DNA of 27,010 nt from JALHST01 sp038316335 (GTDB lineage: Bacteria; Bacteroidota; Bacteroidia; Flavobacteriales; Flavobacteriaceae): the NCBI GenBank assembly GCA_038316335.1, contig JBBQAM010000053.1, forward strand, positions 1 to 27,010, read 5' to 3'. Position 1 is the first letter of the stretch; each line of letters opens with the position of its first letter. Below the pieces are notes generated by a model. That model saw nothing but the letters and a program-made list of their open reading frames with translations. It did not search any database and had not been told where the DNA came from. Below are positions 8,397-15,387 of this stretch, piece by piece. Made by a program: the position numbers and the translations under genes.

Positions 8397-8870
8397 ATGG
8401 AAACAGCAAGCATACAAACGCCTTTGGGTATATCAAAAATTGAAGGCGATGAAGATGGTTTGAGCGCCATAAGTATCTTAAACAGTGACGAAGCCCTGAC
8501 CGAAGTTATCCCTGAGGTCTTGGAAGATGCCGTATACCAATTAAAGGAATATTTTGAGGGAAAAAGGAAGGTCTTCAGCCTTACCCTAAATCCTGAAGGC
8601 ACCGAATTTCAAAAAAAAGTATGGGAAGCGTTATTGAATATCCCTTTTGGAAAAACCATTTCATATCATGAACTTTCGAAATTATTAGGCGATACGAAGG
8701 CCATTAGGGCTGTTGCAGCTGCCAATGGGAAAAATCCGTTATGGATTGTGGTGCCATGTCACCGGGTCATCGGCAGTGACGGCTCACTTACGGGCTATGC
8801 TGGCGGCTTGCATCGTAAAAAATGGCTTTTGGAGCATGAAAGTCCGGCGAAACAGCAATCGCTCTTCTAA
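8397..8870 (+). CDS. ogt: Methylated-DNA--protein-cysteine methyltransferase
   Basis: This 157-residue suicide enzyme removes O6-alkyl groups from guanine onto its own cysteine. The acceptor is Cys121 in the invariant IVVPCHRVIG. The preceding helix-turn-helix RAVAAANGKNP (which holds the flipped base) and the trailing GYAGGLHRKKWLLEHE are intact. The N-terminal ribonuclease-like domain is short, as in Ogt/MGMT proteins without an Ada regulatory domain. It starts two bases after the serine hydrolase stop, so the two are probably co-transcribed; no shared function is apparent. Confidence 0.95.
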   Translation: METASIQTPLGISKIEGDEDGLSAISILNSDEALTEVIPEVLEDAVYQLKEYFEGKRKVFSLTLNPEGTEFQKKVWEALLNIPFGKTISYHELSKLLGDTKAIRAVAAANGKNPLWIVVPCHRVIGSDGSLTGYAGGLHRKKWLLEHESPAKQQSLF

Positions 8871-8963
8871 ATTTTTTGGACCATCTGGTTTGTTTTCAGG
8901 ATTTCTTGAAGATGCATGGCCAAATCAATGCGTTTAATCGATCTAATACAATAATATAAGGAC

Positions 8964-9029
8964 TTTTAGGCCCTTTGGGCAAAACTTGAATTCTTCATTA
9001 ACAGACCCAACGGTCGGTTTTCAAGTTTT
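8964..9029 (+). other. Structured intergenic segment: hairpin plus 10-bp inverted repeat
   Basis: Between ogt and the exonuclease gene lie two adjacent foldable elements. GCCC-TTT-GGGC occupies 8970-8980, flanked by TTTT and AAAA that extend the stem with a small bulge. Then AAAACTTGAA (8981-8990) pairs with TTCAAGTTTT (9020-9029). The latter encloses a small stem GACC/GGTC (9004-9007 with 9012-9015) that continues as AAC/GTT. The AAAA at 8981-8984 can pair in either structure, so the two are mutually exclusive. It could be an ogt transcript end or an attenuator-like leader of the next gene; function unknown. Confidence 0.5.
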
Positions 9030-9153
9030 AGAATAATTGCCTTCTAAATTCGAAATACCCCGGACTCCAATTCAATCTGACTAGCAAATCATATGCATAT
9101 TTGTTTGTATCTTGGATGGCGTCAGTGCCTTGAATTGGCATTAATAACCACAT

Positions 9154-9867
9154 ATGCTCGAAAAAATCAATCTAGAGGACATTTTATTTCTGGATATAGA
9201 GACGGTCCCGGAAGTAGAAAATTATTCGCAATTGGATGATCCCAAAAAGGAATTATGGGAACAAAAATCAAAGTACCAGCGCAAAGACGAAGTTTCGGCC
9301 GAGGAATTTTATGAACGTGCTGGCATTTGGGCCGAATTCGGAAAGATTATCTGCATTTCGGTGGGCTATTTTAATATAAAAGGAGCCAACCGGGAATTCC
9401 GGGTAACCACTTTTCATGGGGATGAGCGACAGCTTCTCAAGGAATTTAAAAAGCTGCTGAATAATCATTTTAGCCATCCTAAGAATTTGCTCTGTGGTCA
9501 CAATGCAAAAGAGTTCGATTTCCCGTATATCGCCCGGCGCATGTTAATACATGGCATTTCCCTCCCCTTTAAATTGAACCTTTTTGGAAAAAAACCTTGG
9601 GAGATTCCGCACCTCGATACTATGGAACTATGGAAATTCGGGGACTATAAGCATTATACCTCATTAAAGTTAATGGCCAATGTATTGGGCATACCCTCAC
9701 CGAAAGAAGATATCGATGGCAGCATGGTGCGAGAGGTATATTATAAGGAGCAGGATCTAGATCGTATAATCACCTACTGCGAATTGGATGTCATAACCAC
9801 GGCTCAGGTATTTCTTAGAATGAGAAACGAAGGGCTATTGAGCGATTTTGAAATCAAGCGGATTTAA
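9154..9867 (+). CDS. DEDDy-type 3'-5' exonuclease, PolB-exonuclease-like
   Basis: The 237-residue protein has the complete DEDDy exonuclease signature on an RNase H-like fold: ExoI Asp14-x-Glu16 in FLDIETVP, ExoII Asp122 in GHNAKEFDFPYI, and ExoIII Tyr208 and Asp212 in ITYCELDVITTAQVF. These residues bind two metal ions for hydrolysis of DNA or RNA 3' ends. It stands alone, with no polymerase domain, and matches the predicted PolB-like exonuclease family (Pfam DNA_pol_B_exo2 type) widespread in Bacteroidota. The biological substrate is not known; repair trimming is plausible. It ends 7 bp from the convergent endonuclease-like gene. Confidence 0.88.
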   Translation: MLEKINLEDILFLDIETVPEVENYSQLDDPKKELWEQKSKYQRKDEVSAEEFYERAGIWAEFGKIICISVGYFNIKGANREFRVTTFHGDERQLLKEFKKLLNNHFSHPKNLLCGHNAKEFDFPYIARRMLIHGISLPFKLNLFGKKPWEIPHLDTMELWKFGDYKHYTSLKLMANVLGIPSPKEDIDGSMVREVYYKEQDLDRIITYCELDVITTAQVFLRMRNEGLLSDFEIKRI

Positions 9868-9874
9868 AGGACCC

Positions 9875-10852
9875 TTAGGCATGGTACTTCAATTGAATAT
9901 AAACAGGAAAGTGATCACTTTGGCCTCCAAGATACTTACTTCCGCTGTAGGTGCGAAAAGGGCTTCCCTTATACTTTCCCTTATATTCTTTTAAAATTTG
10001 TTCGTCAAAAATATCGGCATAGGCAAAACTATGGGTCCCACGCGCAAATTCGAAGAAATTATGTGACACGATAATTTGGTCAAACAGGCGCCAACTCCGC
10101 CGATAACTGGTACTCCCACGGCTGGCGGGATCGTGTAATTTTTCCATAGGATTGTAGAGTTCGTTGGTTTCCATCAATCGCTCAATACTTTTCGAAGTTG
10201 GATCATCATTAAAATCGCCCATCACAATATAATTCGGACTATCTTGATCTTCTTTGACTTGGTTCATGGTTTCAAGGATCGTTTCGGCTGCACGTATTCT
10301 TTTATATTCGGTATCTGCCGTGCCATCCCTTCTGGAAGGCCAGTGGTTTACAAAAATATGGATCACCTCTCCATTCAATTTACCGCGTACGTATAAAATA
10401 TCGCGCGTGAAATCCCTTAGTCCATCCAAATTCAGTATATGAAGGGGAATAGGCTCAGAATGAAGTACCTCAAAATGGGTTCTATCATAAAGAAGTGCGG
10501 TGTCAATTCCTCTTTCATCGGGGGAATCGTAATGTACATAGGAAAAGTCGGTCGCTTTAAGCGGGGCAGCAGCAAGTAGGTCGTTGAGCACCTGTTTATT
10601 CTCAACCTCTGCAATTCCCACAAGGACCGGGACTTTATGGGATGTGGCCGTTCCAATTTCGGCAATGGTGTTTGCCAATTTGAAGACCTTTCTTTTGTAC
10701 CGTTTTTCCCCCCATCGAAGCAGGCCATTTGGGGTGAAGTCCCTATCAAGTGTCGTGGGAGAATCATCTGTATCAAATAGATTTTCAAGATTGTAAAAAG
10801 CAATTGTAAAAAGGTTTGTCGGGGTATTCGGCGTAGAAAAGGAAAAATTCAT
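9875..10852 (-). CDS. Endonuclease/exonuclease/phosphatase family protein
   Basis: A 325-residue cytoplasmic-looking protein (no signal peptide) of the metal-dependent EEP superfamily. Motifs in order are YNLENLFDTDD (metal/phosphate-binding Asn21), GIAEVENKQV (metal Glu82), VNHWPSRRDG (His170), MGDFNDDP (Asp213, Asn215), and QSDHFPVYIQ (Asp313-His314) at the C-terminus. The catalytic set is complete, so it should be an active phosphodiesterase or nuclease, but members act on DNA, RNA, lipids or nucleotides, and nothing here picks one. It is convergent with the exonuclease gene and divergent from hflX, with 75 bp between starts. Confidence 0.87.
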   Translation of the reverse strand: MNFSFSTPNTPTNLFTIAFYNLENLFDTDDSPTTLDRDFTPNGLLRWGEKRYKRKVFKLANTIAEIGTATSHKVPVLVGIAEVENKQVLNDLLAAAPLKATDFSYVHYDSPDERGIDTALLYDRTHFEVLHSEPIPLHILNLDGLRDFTRDILYVRGKLNGEVIHIFVNHWPSRRDGTADTEYKRIRAAETILETMNQVKEDQDSPNYIVMGDFNDDPTSKSIERLMETNELYNPMEKLHDPASRGSTSYRRSWRLFDQIIVSHNFFEFARGTHSFAYADIFDEQILKEYKGKYKGSPFRTYSGSKYLGGQSDHFPVYIQLKYHA

Positions 10853-10927
10853 ACATCTTTTAGCTGAGAGATCAAAATTTAAGATAAGCTTGGCCAGTAA
10901 TACGTAAATTTACACTTTATTGAATAT

Positions 10928-12139
10928 ATGATAGAGAAGACGAAAATCGAATACGAAAAAACGGTACTAATTGGGGTAATCAATGCCCAACAGAATGAGA
11001 AAAAGGTAAAGGAGTACCTAGATGAATTAGAGTTTCTAACGTATACTGCGGGAGGGGAAGTATACAGGCGCTTTATTCAAAAATTGGATGTCCCAAACCC
11101 TAAGACCTTGATTGGAAGTGGTAAAATACAGGAAGTAGAAGCGTATGTTGAAGAACATGACATCGGGGCCGTTATTTTTGATGATGAACTTACACCCGCA
11201 CAACAACGGAATATCGAAAAAATCTTGCGTTGCAAGATTTTAGATCGTACTGGCTTAATTCTTGACATCTTTGCACAAAGGGCCCAAACCAGTTATGCCC
11301 GCACACAGGTCGAATTGGCGCAATATGAATATTTACTGCCAAGACTTACAGGGTTATGGACCCACTTGGAACGGCAAAAAGGGGGCATCGGCATGAGAGG
11401 TCCTGGGGAAACAGAAATTGAGACTGATAGACGAATCGTTCGTGATCGCATTTCCTTGCTCAAGAAAAAATTGTTAAAGGTAGACCGGCAGATGGAAACC
11501 CAGCGCGGTAACCGTGGGGCCTTGGTGCGCGTAGCTTTGATAGGCTATACAAACGTAGGAAAGTCAACCCTTATGAACGTAATCAGTAAGAGCGAGGTCT
11601 TCGCCGAGGATAAGCTTTTTGCGACTTTGGATACTACTGTGCGTAAAGTAGTCATAGGGAATCTTCCGTTCTTACTAAGTGATACGGTCGGGTTCATTCG
11701 AAAATTGCCAACGCAATTGATCGAAAGTTTTAAAAGCACCTTAGACGAGGTTCGCGAGGCCGACTTGCTGCTGCATGTGGTCGATATCTCCCATCCACAA
11801 TTTGAGGAACAAATAGATTCGGTCAATCGCATTTTATCAGAAATCAAGAGCGGCAACAAACGCACGATCATGGTCTTTAACAAGATAGATCAATATGCAC
11901 GGGAAACGATTGATGACGATGACTTAGTGACCGAAAAAACCGAAAAACACTTTTCGATAGACGAATGGCGGCAGACCTGGATGCAACGGGTGGGCGATAC
12001 TACCATTTTCATTTCTGCGCTGAACAAGGAGAATCTTGAGGAATTTCGAAAAAAAGTGTATGACGAGGTACGGGATATCCATATTAAGCGTTTTCCCTAT
12101 AATAATTTTCTTTATCCAGAGCATCTAGATCAGTATTAA
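10928..12139 (+). CDS. hflX: GTPase HflX
   Basis: HflX is a ribosome-binding GTPase that splits stalled or heat-damaged 70S ribosomes. The 403-residue protein has the N-terminal HflX domain, including NPKTLIGSGKIQEV near 58, the glycine-rich linker GGIGMRGPGETEIETDRR near 152-169 followed by a coiled-coil hairpin, then the G domain: P-loop GYTNVGKST (206-214), DTVGF (252-256) and NKID (318-321). The C-terminal extension is of normal short length. No clear terminator follows directly; the tandem ncRNA-like region begins about 35 bp downstream. Confidence 0.96.
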   Translation: MIEKTKIEYEKTVLIGVINAQQNEKKVKEYLDELEFLTYTAGGEVYRRFIQKLDVPNPKTLIGSGKIQEVEAYVEEHDIGAVIFDDELTPAQQRNIEKILRCKILDRTGLILDIFAQRAQTSYARTQVELAQYEYLLPRLTGLWTHLERQKGGIGMRGPGETEIETDRRIVRDRISLLKKKLLKVDRQMETQRGNRGALVRVALIGYTNVGKSTLMNVISKSEVFAEDKLFATLDTTVRKVVIGNLPFLLSDTVGFIRKLPTQLIESFKSTLDEVREADLLLHVVDISHPQFEEQIDSVNRILSEIKSGNKRTIMVFNKIDQYARETIDDDDLVTEKTEKHFSIDEWRQTWMQRVGDTTIFISALNKENLEEFRKKVYDEVRDIHIKRFPYNNFLYPEHLDQY

Positions 12140-12173
12140 GCTTCTTTATTGACTACAGCGATAGACCGTTCAT

Positions 12174-12440
12174 CGGATAAAAATAACTGTTCATATTTTT
12201 CACAACAACAACGGTGCCGTTCACAACATAAATTTAGGGAAGCAAAAAAAGCAACTTACATTTACAAAGTAATTAAGTAAACGTGTCTTCCGATAGCAAT
12301 CGGATCCAGATTACACTGAGAACTTAACCGAAATCAAAGTTCAGGTTTCCCCAAACCCGCTTTGTGCCTACAAAAACCAAAACCAAATTTTACACTACCT
12401 ACTTAACTCAAAATTGCCCCGCAAAAGCGGGGCTTTTTTA
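12174..12440 (+). ncRNA. Candidate small RNA cassette 1 (non-coding unit with terminator)
   Basis: No protein gene fits here. The unit opens with a block shared with cassette 2 (12174-12235, including the 13-nt identical ACAACATAAATTT ending at 12235). The TAAATTTA at 12229-12236 could serve as a -7 box, giving an RNA of roughly 200 nt from about 12243. Downstream are three hairpins: TCCGAT-AGCA-ATCGGA (12289-12304); CAAAG..GGTTT-CCCC-AAACC..CTTTG (12335-12364); and the terminator. The decamer CCTACTTAAC (12398-12407) sits just before the terminator, exactly as in cassette 2. A 14-codon GTG reading frame is present but is not convincing. Strand is inferred from the terminator T-run. Confidence 0.45.
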
Positions 12441-12534
12441 TACAAGTATCGTCCGATAAAAAGAACTGTCCTGTTTAAAATATACATTTTAACCTGTTTC
12501 ACTACAACTATACAAGGCTATACAACATAAATTT
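12201..12534 (+). repeat. Related 5' blocks of the two tandem cassettes (12201-12235 and 12500-12534)
   Basis: The two 35-nt blocks lie 299 bases apart and share CAC.ACAAC at the left and ACAACATAAATTT at the right. The centre differs: cassette 1 has the palindrome AACGGTGCCGTT, while cassette 2 has two copies of CTATACAA. Conserved edges with a changed centre suggest a regulatory or promoter segment duplicated some time ago. Confidence 0.6.
12416..12439 (+). terminator. Rho-independent terminator of cassette 1
   Basis: A perfect 7-bp GC stem, GCCCCGC (12416-12422) with GCGGGGC (12427-12433), around an AAAA loop is followed by six T residues. It is read on the plus strand. It could end the candidate small RNA, or readthrough from hflX 277 bp upstream. 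Confidence 0.9.
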
Positions 12535-12731
12535 CAAAGTGACACTTGAGAAAAGTATATTCGCCCTGTATTTATTTGTTAGCGTGATGTCCCAAGCAAA
12601 AACATACTTGACCTATCATAATGCAAAAATCTAGCTACACGTTTGTAGTATGATTATTTTGACTGATTCACCAAATTCAACCGATCCTACTTAACAAAAA
12701 ATGCCCTCCTAAACAGAGGGCATTTAATTTT
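12453..12731 (+). ncRNA. Candidate small RNA cassette 2 (imperfect tandem copy of cassette 1)
   Basis: This unit repeats the layout of cassette 1. The opening block CCGATAAAAAGAACTGTC aligns with CGGATAAAAATAACTGTT of cassette 1. The 35 nt at 12500-12534 align without gaps to 12201-12235 (23 identities, the last 13 identical). A TAAATTTC possible -7 box lies at 12528-12535, and CCTACTTAAC at 12686-12695 immediately precedes a terminator hairpin. The middle differs and holds a hairpin CTACA-CGTT-TGTAG (12635-12648), with outer arms ATCATA (12615-12620) and TATGAT (12649-12654). A 15-codon ORF from ATG 12587 ends at TAG 12634, just before the hairpin; I have no evidence that it is translated. 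Confidence 0.45.
12701..12731. terminator. Bidirectional terminator between cassette 2 and the DUF3078 gene
   Basis: The stem ATGCCCTC (12701-12708) with GAGGGCAT (12716-12723) has a 7-nt loop. An A-run on the left (12696-12701) and a T-rich right side let it work in both directions. On the minus strand it lies 25 bp past the DUF3078 stop and is followed by six T residues; on the plus strand it would end cassette 2. Confidence 0.85.
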
Positions 12732-12748
12732 GTGAAATTCCCTTAGTC

Positions 12749-13684
12749 TCAGAATGAATAATTCAAACCTACTAGCCAATAGGTTTGCAGCTTATTATCT
12801 ATAGTATCGAACCTAGCATTGGGGTCGCCTAACGGGACAGGCGTATTCAAGGCATAGTTCAACGCTTCCGCCTTGCTATCGCGCAGTCCAAAATCGAACC
12901 CTACTCCGATCATTTTCCAAAGCGTATAGCCGAATGAATTGGTCCAGGTCCAGATTGAATAATCAGATTTTTTATAGCTCTGAAAGGTGGTGAAATTTGT
13001 TTTGAAACTTACTTTCCCGATTTGTCTGGTATAATCGGCCACTATCTTCGCGCCTAGCGAGGATTCGAATATACTTCCTGACTTCGCAAATACAAAATTA
13101 TAGTCGAGCGGATGGATTACCACTACCAAATTCTTAATCGGCGTCCATGTGCCCCCTACTCCAAGATCCAGGTAGCCGGGATCATTAAAATTATTTATAA
13201 TGGAAGTGCGGTATTCGCCCAAAGCCGAAATGGCAAATTGCTCGCTTAATTTATACCCATATAAGGAAGTAATATCAAAGATATCGCTGGCCGATTCAAA
13301 ACTTTTACTATCATCCGGGTTGTTCTTGTCATCCAATTTTACCCAAGCCAAATTGACCGTTACAGCATTCTTCCAGAAAAACTTCTCCCGATCCAAATTG
13401 GCAAAGGCATTGACTGTAATCCCAATATTACCTGCAGACGAATTGGGTGCTCCTTTTGAATACCAATTATTGAAATTGGAAAGGTTTGCCCCTATGGTGC
13501 CAAAAGCACCTTTCTTCCATCCAGGGAAGGCATCGATCTGCCCTTGAAGTGCGTCTACTCGCCCTTTGATAGCGGCGATTGAATCTTTTTTCGTGGCCTG
13601 CTCGGCCTTTAATTCGTCAATGGTCTGTGCAAAAGTCGCGGTCATGGAAAATGCGAAGACAAACAGAAGTAATACTCTTTTCAT
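12749..13684 (-). CDS. DUF3078 family protein, probable outer-membrane or periplasmic beta protein
   Basis: The start is the ATG at 13684, giving 311 residues that open with a clean signal peptide (MKRVLLLFVFAFSMTATFAQ, cleavage after about residue 20). An in-frame ATG 72 bases upstream would put 24 extra residues before the signal peptide and is unlikely. A short coiled-coil stretch (TIDELKAEQATKKDSIAAIK, about 21-52) precedes a body rich in alternating hydrophobic/aromatic strands. The chain ends YWLVGLNYSF with a terminal Phe, typical of outer-membrane beta-barrels. The family has no established function. It follows the DUF2480 gene by 85 bp and is likely co-transcribed; the bidirectional hairpin at 12701 ends the unit. 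Confidence 0.85.
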   Translation of the reverse strand: MKRVLLLFVFAFSMTATFAQTIDELKAEQATKKDSIAAIKGRVDALQGQIDAFPGWKKGAFGTIGANLSNFNNWYSKGAPNSSAGNIGITVNAFANLDREKFFWKNAVTVNLAWVKLDDKNNPDDSKSFESASDIFDITSLYGYKLSEQFAISALGEYRTSIINNFNDPGYLDLGVGGTWTPIKNLVVVIHPLDYNFVFAKSGSIFESSLGAKIVADYTRQIGKVSFKTNFTTFQSYKKSDYSIWTWTNSFGYTLWKMIGVGFDFGLRDSKAEALNYALNTPVPLGDPNARFDTIDNKLQTYWLVGLNYSF

Positions 13685-13769
13685 AGCAAGTGAAGTTTGA
13701 ATTAAATTGTTATAGCAATGGAGCGTCAAAAATAAGAAAAGCCGAGAAAGCGCCAATTTTTTAAGACCC

Positions 13770-14285
13770 TTATTTTCGCTTATAGAGAGGTACGGAAGAG
13801 CATGCCTCCCCGTACATTAGGCTTTTAACTAGCGGTTGTAACCGATTCGCTATTACTATATATGCATTGGGAGGTACGGGTTTTTTACTACATCCTTTTA
13901 TAATGACCGGCTTGTCCTTGAACTTGGAAAGATCAAGATTTTCGAGGATCGGTTGGTAAATTGAAGACTCCAATTCCTCTAGACCGCCTTGAACTATTTT
14001 TTTGGCAAACGGTTGCAGTTTTGCGGCTACCAACATAAAGGCCCAACCCGGTATGATGGCGTCTGTTGAACAGATCAAGGCGACATAGGCATCTTGATAC
14101 TGCTCCCAAGCATGTTTTTCTACCGACGCCCTAAAATCTTTTTCCTTTAGGATTATTCCTTCAAACAACCAGTTCTTTATATCTAAGACACTTCTTTTCC
14201 CTGGAGGGTAGTAATCCTCAAGATCAAAGGTCAAAAGTTGGCTTAGTGCCACTCGGTTTGGTATGGGTTCTCTGTTTTCTAACAT
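13770..14285 (-). CDS. DUF2480 family protein, internally duplicated
   Basis: A 171-residue soluble protein (no signal peptide or membrane segment) recognisable as the DUF2480 family, known in Bacteroidota and without assigned function. It contains an internal repeat of about 35 residues: 67-101 and 126-160. These align as CSTDAIIPGWAFMLVAAKLQPFAK with CSKKPVPPNAYIVIANRLQPLVK, each beginning with a Cys-Ser pair (Cys72, Cys132); a third Cys is at 162. Position directly downstream of sufT suggests a link to Fe-S assembly, but a 194-bp gap and a candidate promoter separate them. The cysteine role is inference only. Confidence 0.85.
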   Translation of the reverse strand: MLENREPIPNRVALSQLLTFDLEDYYPPGKRSVLDIKNWLFEGIILKEKDFRASVEKHAWEQYQDAYVALICSTDAIIPGWAFMLVAAKLQPFAKKIVQGGLEELESSIYQPILENLDLSKFKDKPVIIKGCSKKPVPPNAYIVIANRLQPLVKSLMYGEACSSVPLYKRK

Positions 14286-14300
14286 GATTCGATTGTTTTG

Positions 14301-14333
14301 GAAACCTATCCTATTTCATAATAAACACACAAA
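14301..14333 (-). promoter_or_regulatory. Candidate promoter of the DUF2480-DUF3078 unit
   Basis: On the minus strand TTTG (14333-14330) is followed, after 21 nt, by TAGGTTTC (14308-14301), one base from the TAnnTTTG consensus. The box ends 16 nt before the ATG at 14285, so the leader would be about 10 nt. This suggests DUF2480 can be expressed separately from the SUF genes. Confidence 0.4.
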
Positions 14334-14479
14334 TCGATAACATCCTATTCTAAGATATCTATCAAATTGCAGCCCCAAATAAGTTTCAGAATTTCTTTAT
14401 TGAAATGGAATGATTCATCGAGTCGTCTTCTCGATTAAGTTCCAATCAAAATTAGCGGTCCGACTTTTCCTCTGCCGGT

Positions 14480-14812
14480 TTACAGCAGACCCAACTCTAA
14501 TTTGGCCTCTTCACTCATGAGTTCCTGCGTCCATGGTGGGTCAAAGGTAATCTCGACCTCAGCGTCCCGTACCGCATCCAAGGATTTTACTTTTTCTTCA
14601 ACCTCGACAGGCAAACTTTCGGCGACAGGACAGTTGGGGGAAGTTAGCGTCATTAAGATCTTTACCTCCATATCCTCATTTACGAAAACATCGTAAATCA
14701 ATCCCAATTCATAGATGTCAACAGGGATTTCTGGGTCATAAATCGTTTTTAAGACTTTCACGATTTTCTCTCCAAGTTCAGCAGTATCTATTGTGGTCGT
14801 TTTTTCACTCAT
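14480..14812 (-). CDS. sufT: SufT-like DUF59/MIP18-family Fe-S assembly protein
   Basis: The 110-residue protein is a single DUF59 domain: TIYDPEIPVDIYELGLIYDV (23-42), TLTSPNCPVAESLP with the conserved Cys61, and FDPPWTQELMSEEAKLELGLL at the end. DUF59 proteins of SUF operons help mature Fe-S proteins, probably by cluster carriage or transfer. It sits 80 bp after sufE on the same strand. The N-terminal extension found in some SufT proteins is absent; I use the symbol for its operon position, and PaaD-like naming would be the alternative. Confidence 0.88.
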   Translation of the reverse strand: MSEKTTTIDTAELGEKIVKVLKTIYDPEIPVDIYELGLIYDVFVNEDMEVKILMTLTSPNCPVAESLPVEVEEKVKSLDAVRDAEVEITFDPPWTQELMSEEAKLELGLL

Positions 14813-14892
14813 TTTGTAGTTCGTTATAGTGTACTTCTTTCTTAGGGTCCGATGCTTTTAATTCTTGGCGATAACACCTATTAGATAGAGAA

Positions 14893-15315
14893 TCAATTCA
14901 ACTGGGTCTGATACGCCACGGCGTATAATTTTAACTGCTTGATCATATTGACTAGGCCGTTCGCACGTGTAGGGGACAAATGCTCCTTCAACCCAATTTG
15001 ATCAATGAAATCGGTGTCGGCCTCAATGATCTCCATTGGCTTTTGATGGCTAAAGACCCGCACTAAAATGGCGATAATCCCCTTTGTTATTATGGCGTCA
15101 CTATCTGCGGTAAACACCAGCCTGTCGTCCTCCAATTCGGCGTGGACCCAGACTTTACTTTGGCATCCCTTTATTATATTGTCATCGGTCTTGTATTTTT
15201 GGTCGATCAATGGCAAGGATTTGCCCAATTCGATCATATATTCATACCGTTGCATCCAATCTTCGAACATCGAAAATTCATCAACTATTGATTCTTGTAT
15301 TTCTTTGATTTTCAT
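14893..15315 (-). CDS. sufE: Sulfur acceptor protein SufE
   Basis: SufE takes the persulfide sulfur from SufS and passes it to the SufBCD scaffold. The 140-residue protein has the acceptor Cys51 in IIKGCQSKVWV, the position used in E. coli, and the family segment LSPTRANGL near 113-121. It follows sufS by 72 bp in the same direction. It is a separate gene here, not fused to SufS. Confidence 0.95.
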   Translation of the reverse strand: MKIKEIQESIVDEFSMFEDWMQRYEYMIELGKSLPLIDQKYKTDDNIIKGCQSKVWVHAELEDDRLVFTADSDAIITKGIIAILVRVFSHQKPMEIIEADTDFIDQIGLKEHLSPTRANGLVNMIKQLKLYAVAYQTQLN

Positions 15316-15387
15316 AGTTTGGATTTATACAAAATTACAATAAGTACCTTAGTTTTCACTTCTAAATAAAAAGATCGACAAATACGT

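Noticed and set aside
13685..13756. Upstream in-frame ATG for the DUF3078 gene
   Set aside because: It would put 24 residues before a clear signal peptide. A similar 24-residue extension of the choice-of-anchor B gene (23554-23625) was rejected for the same reason.
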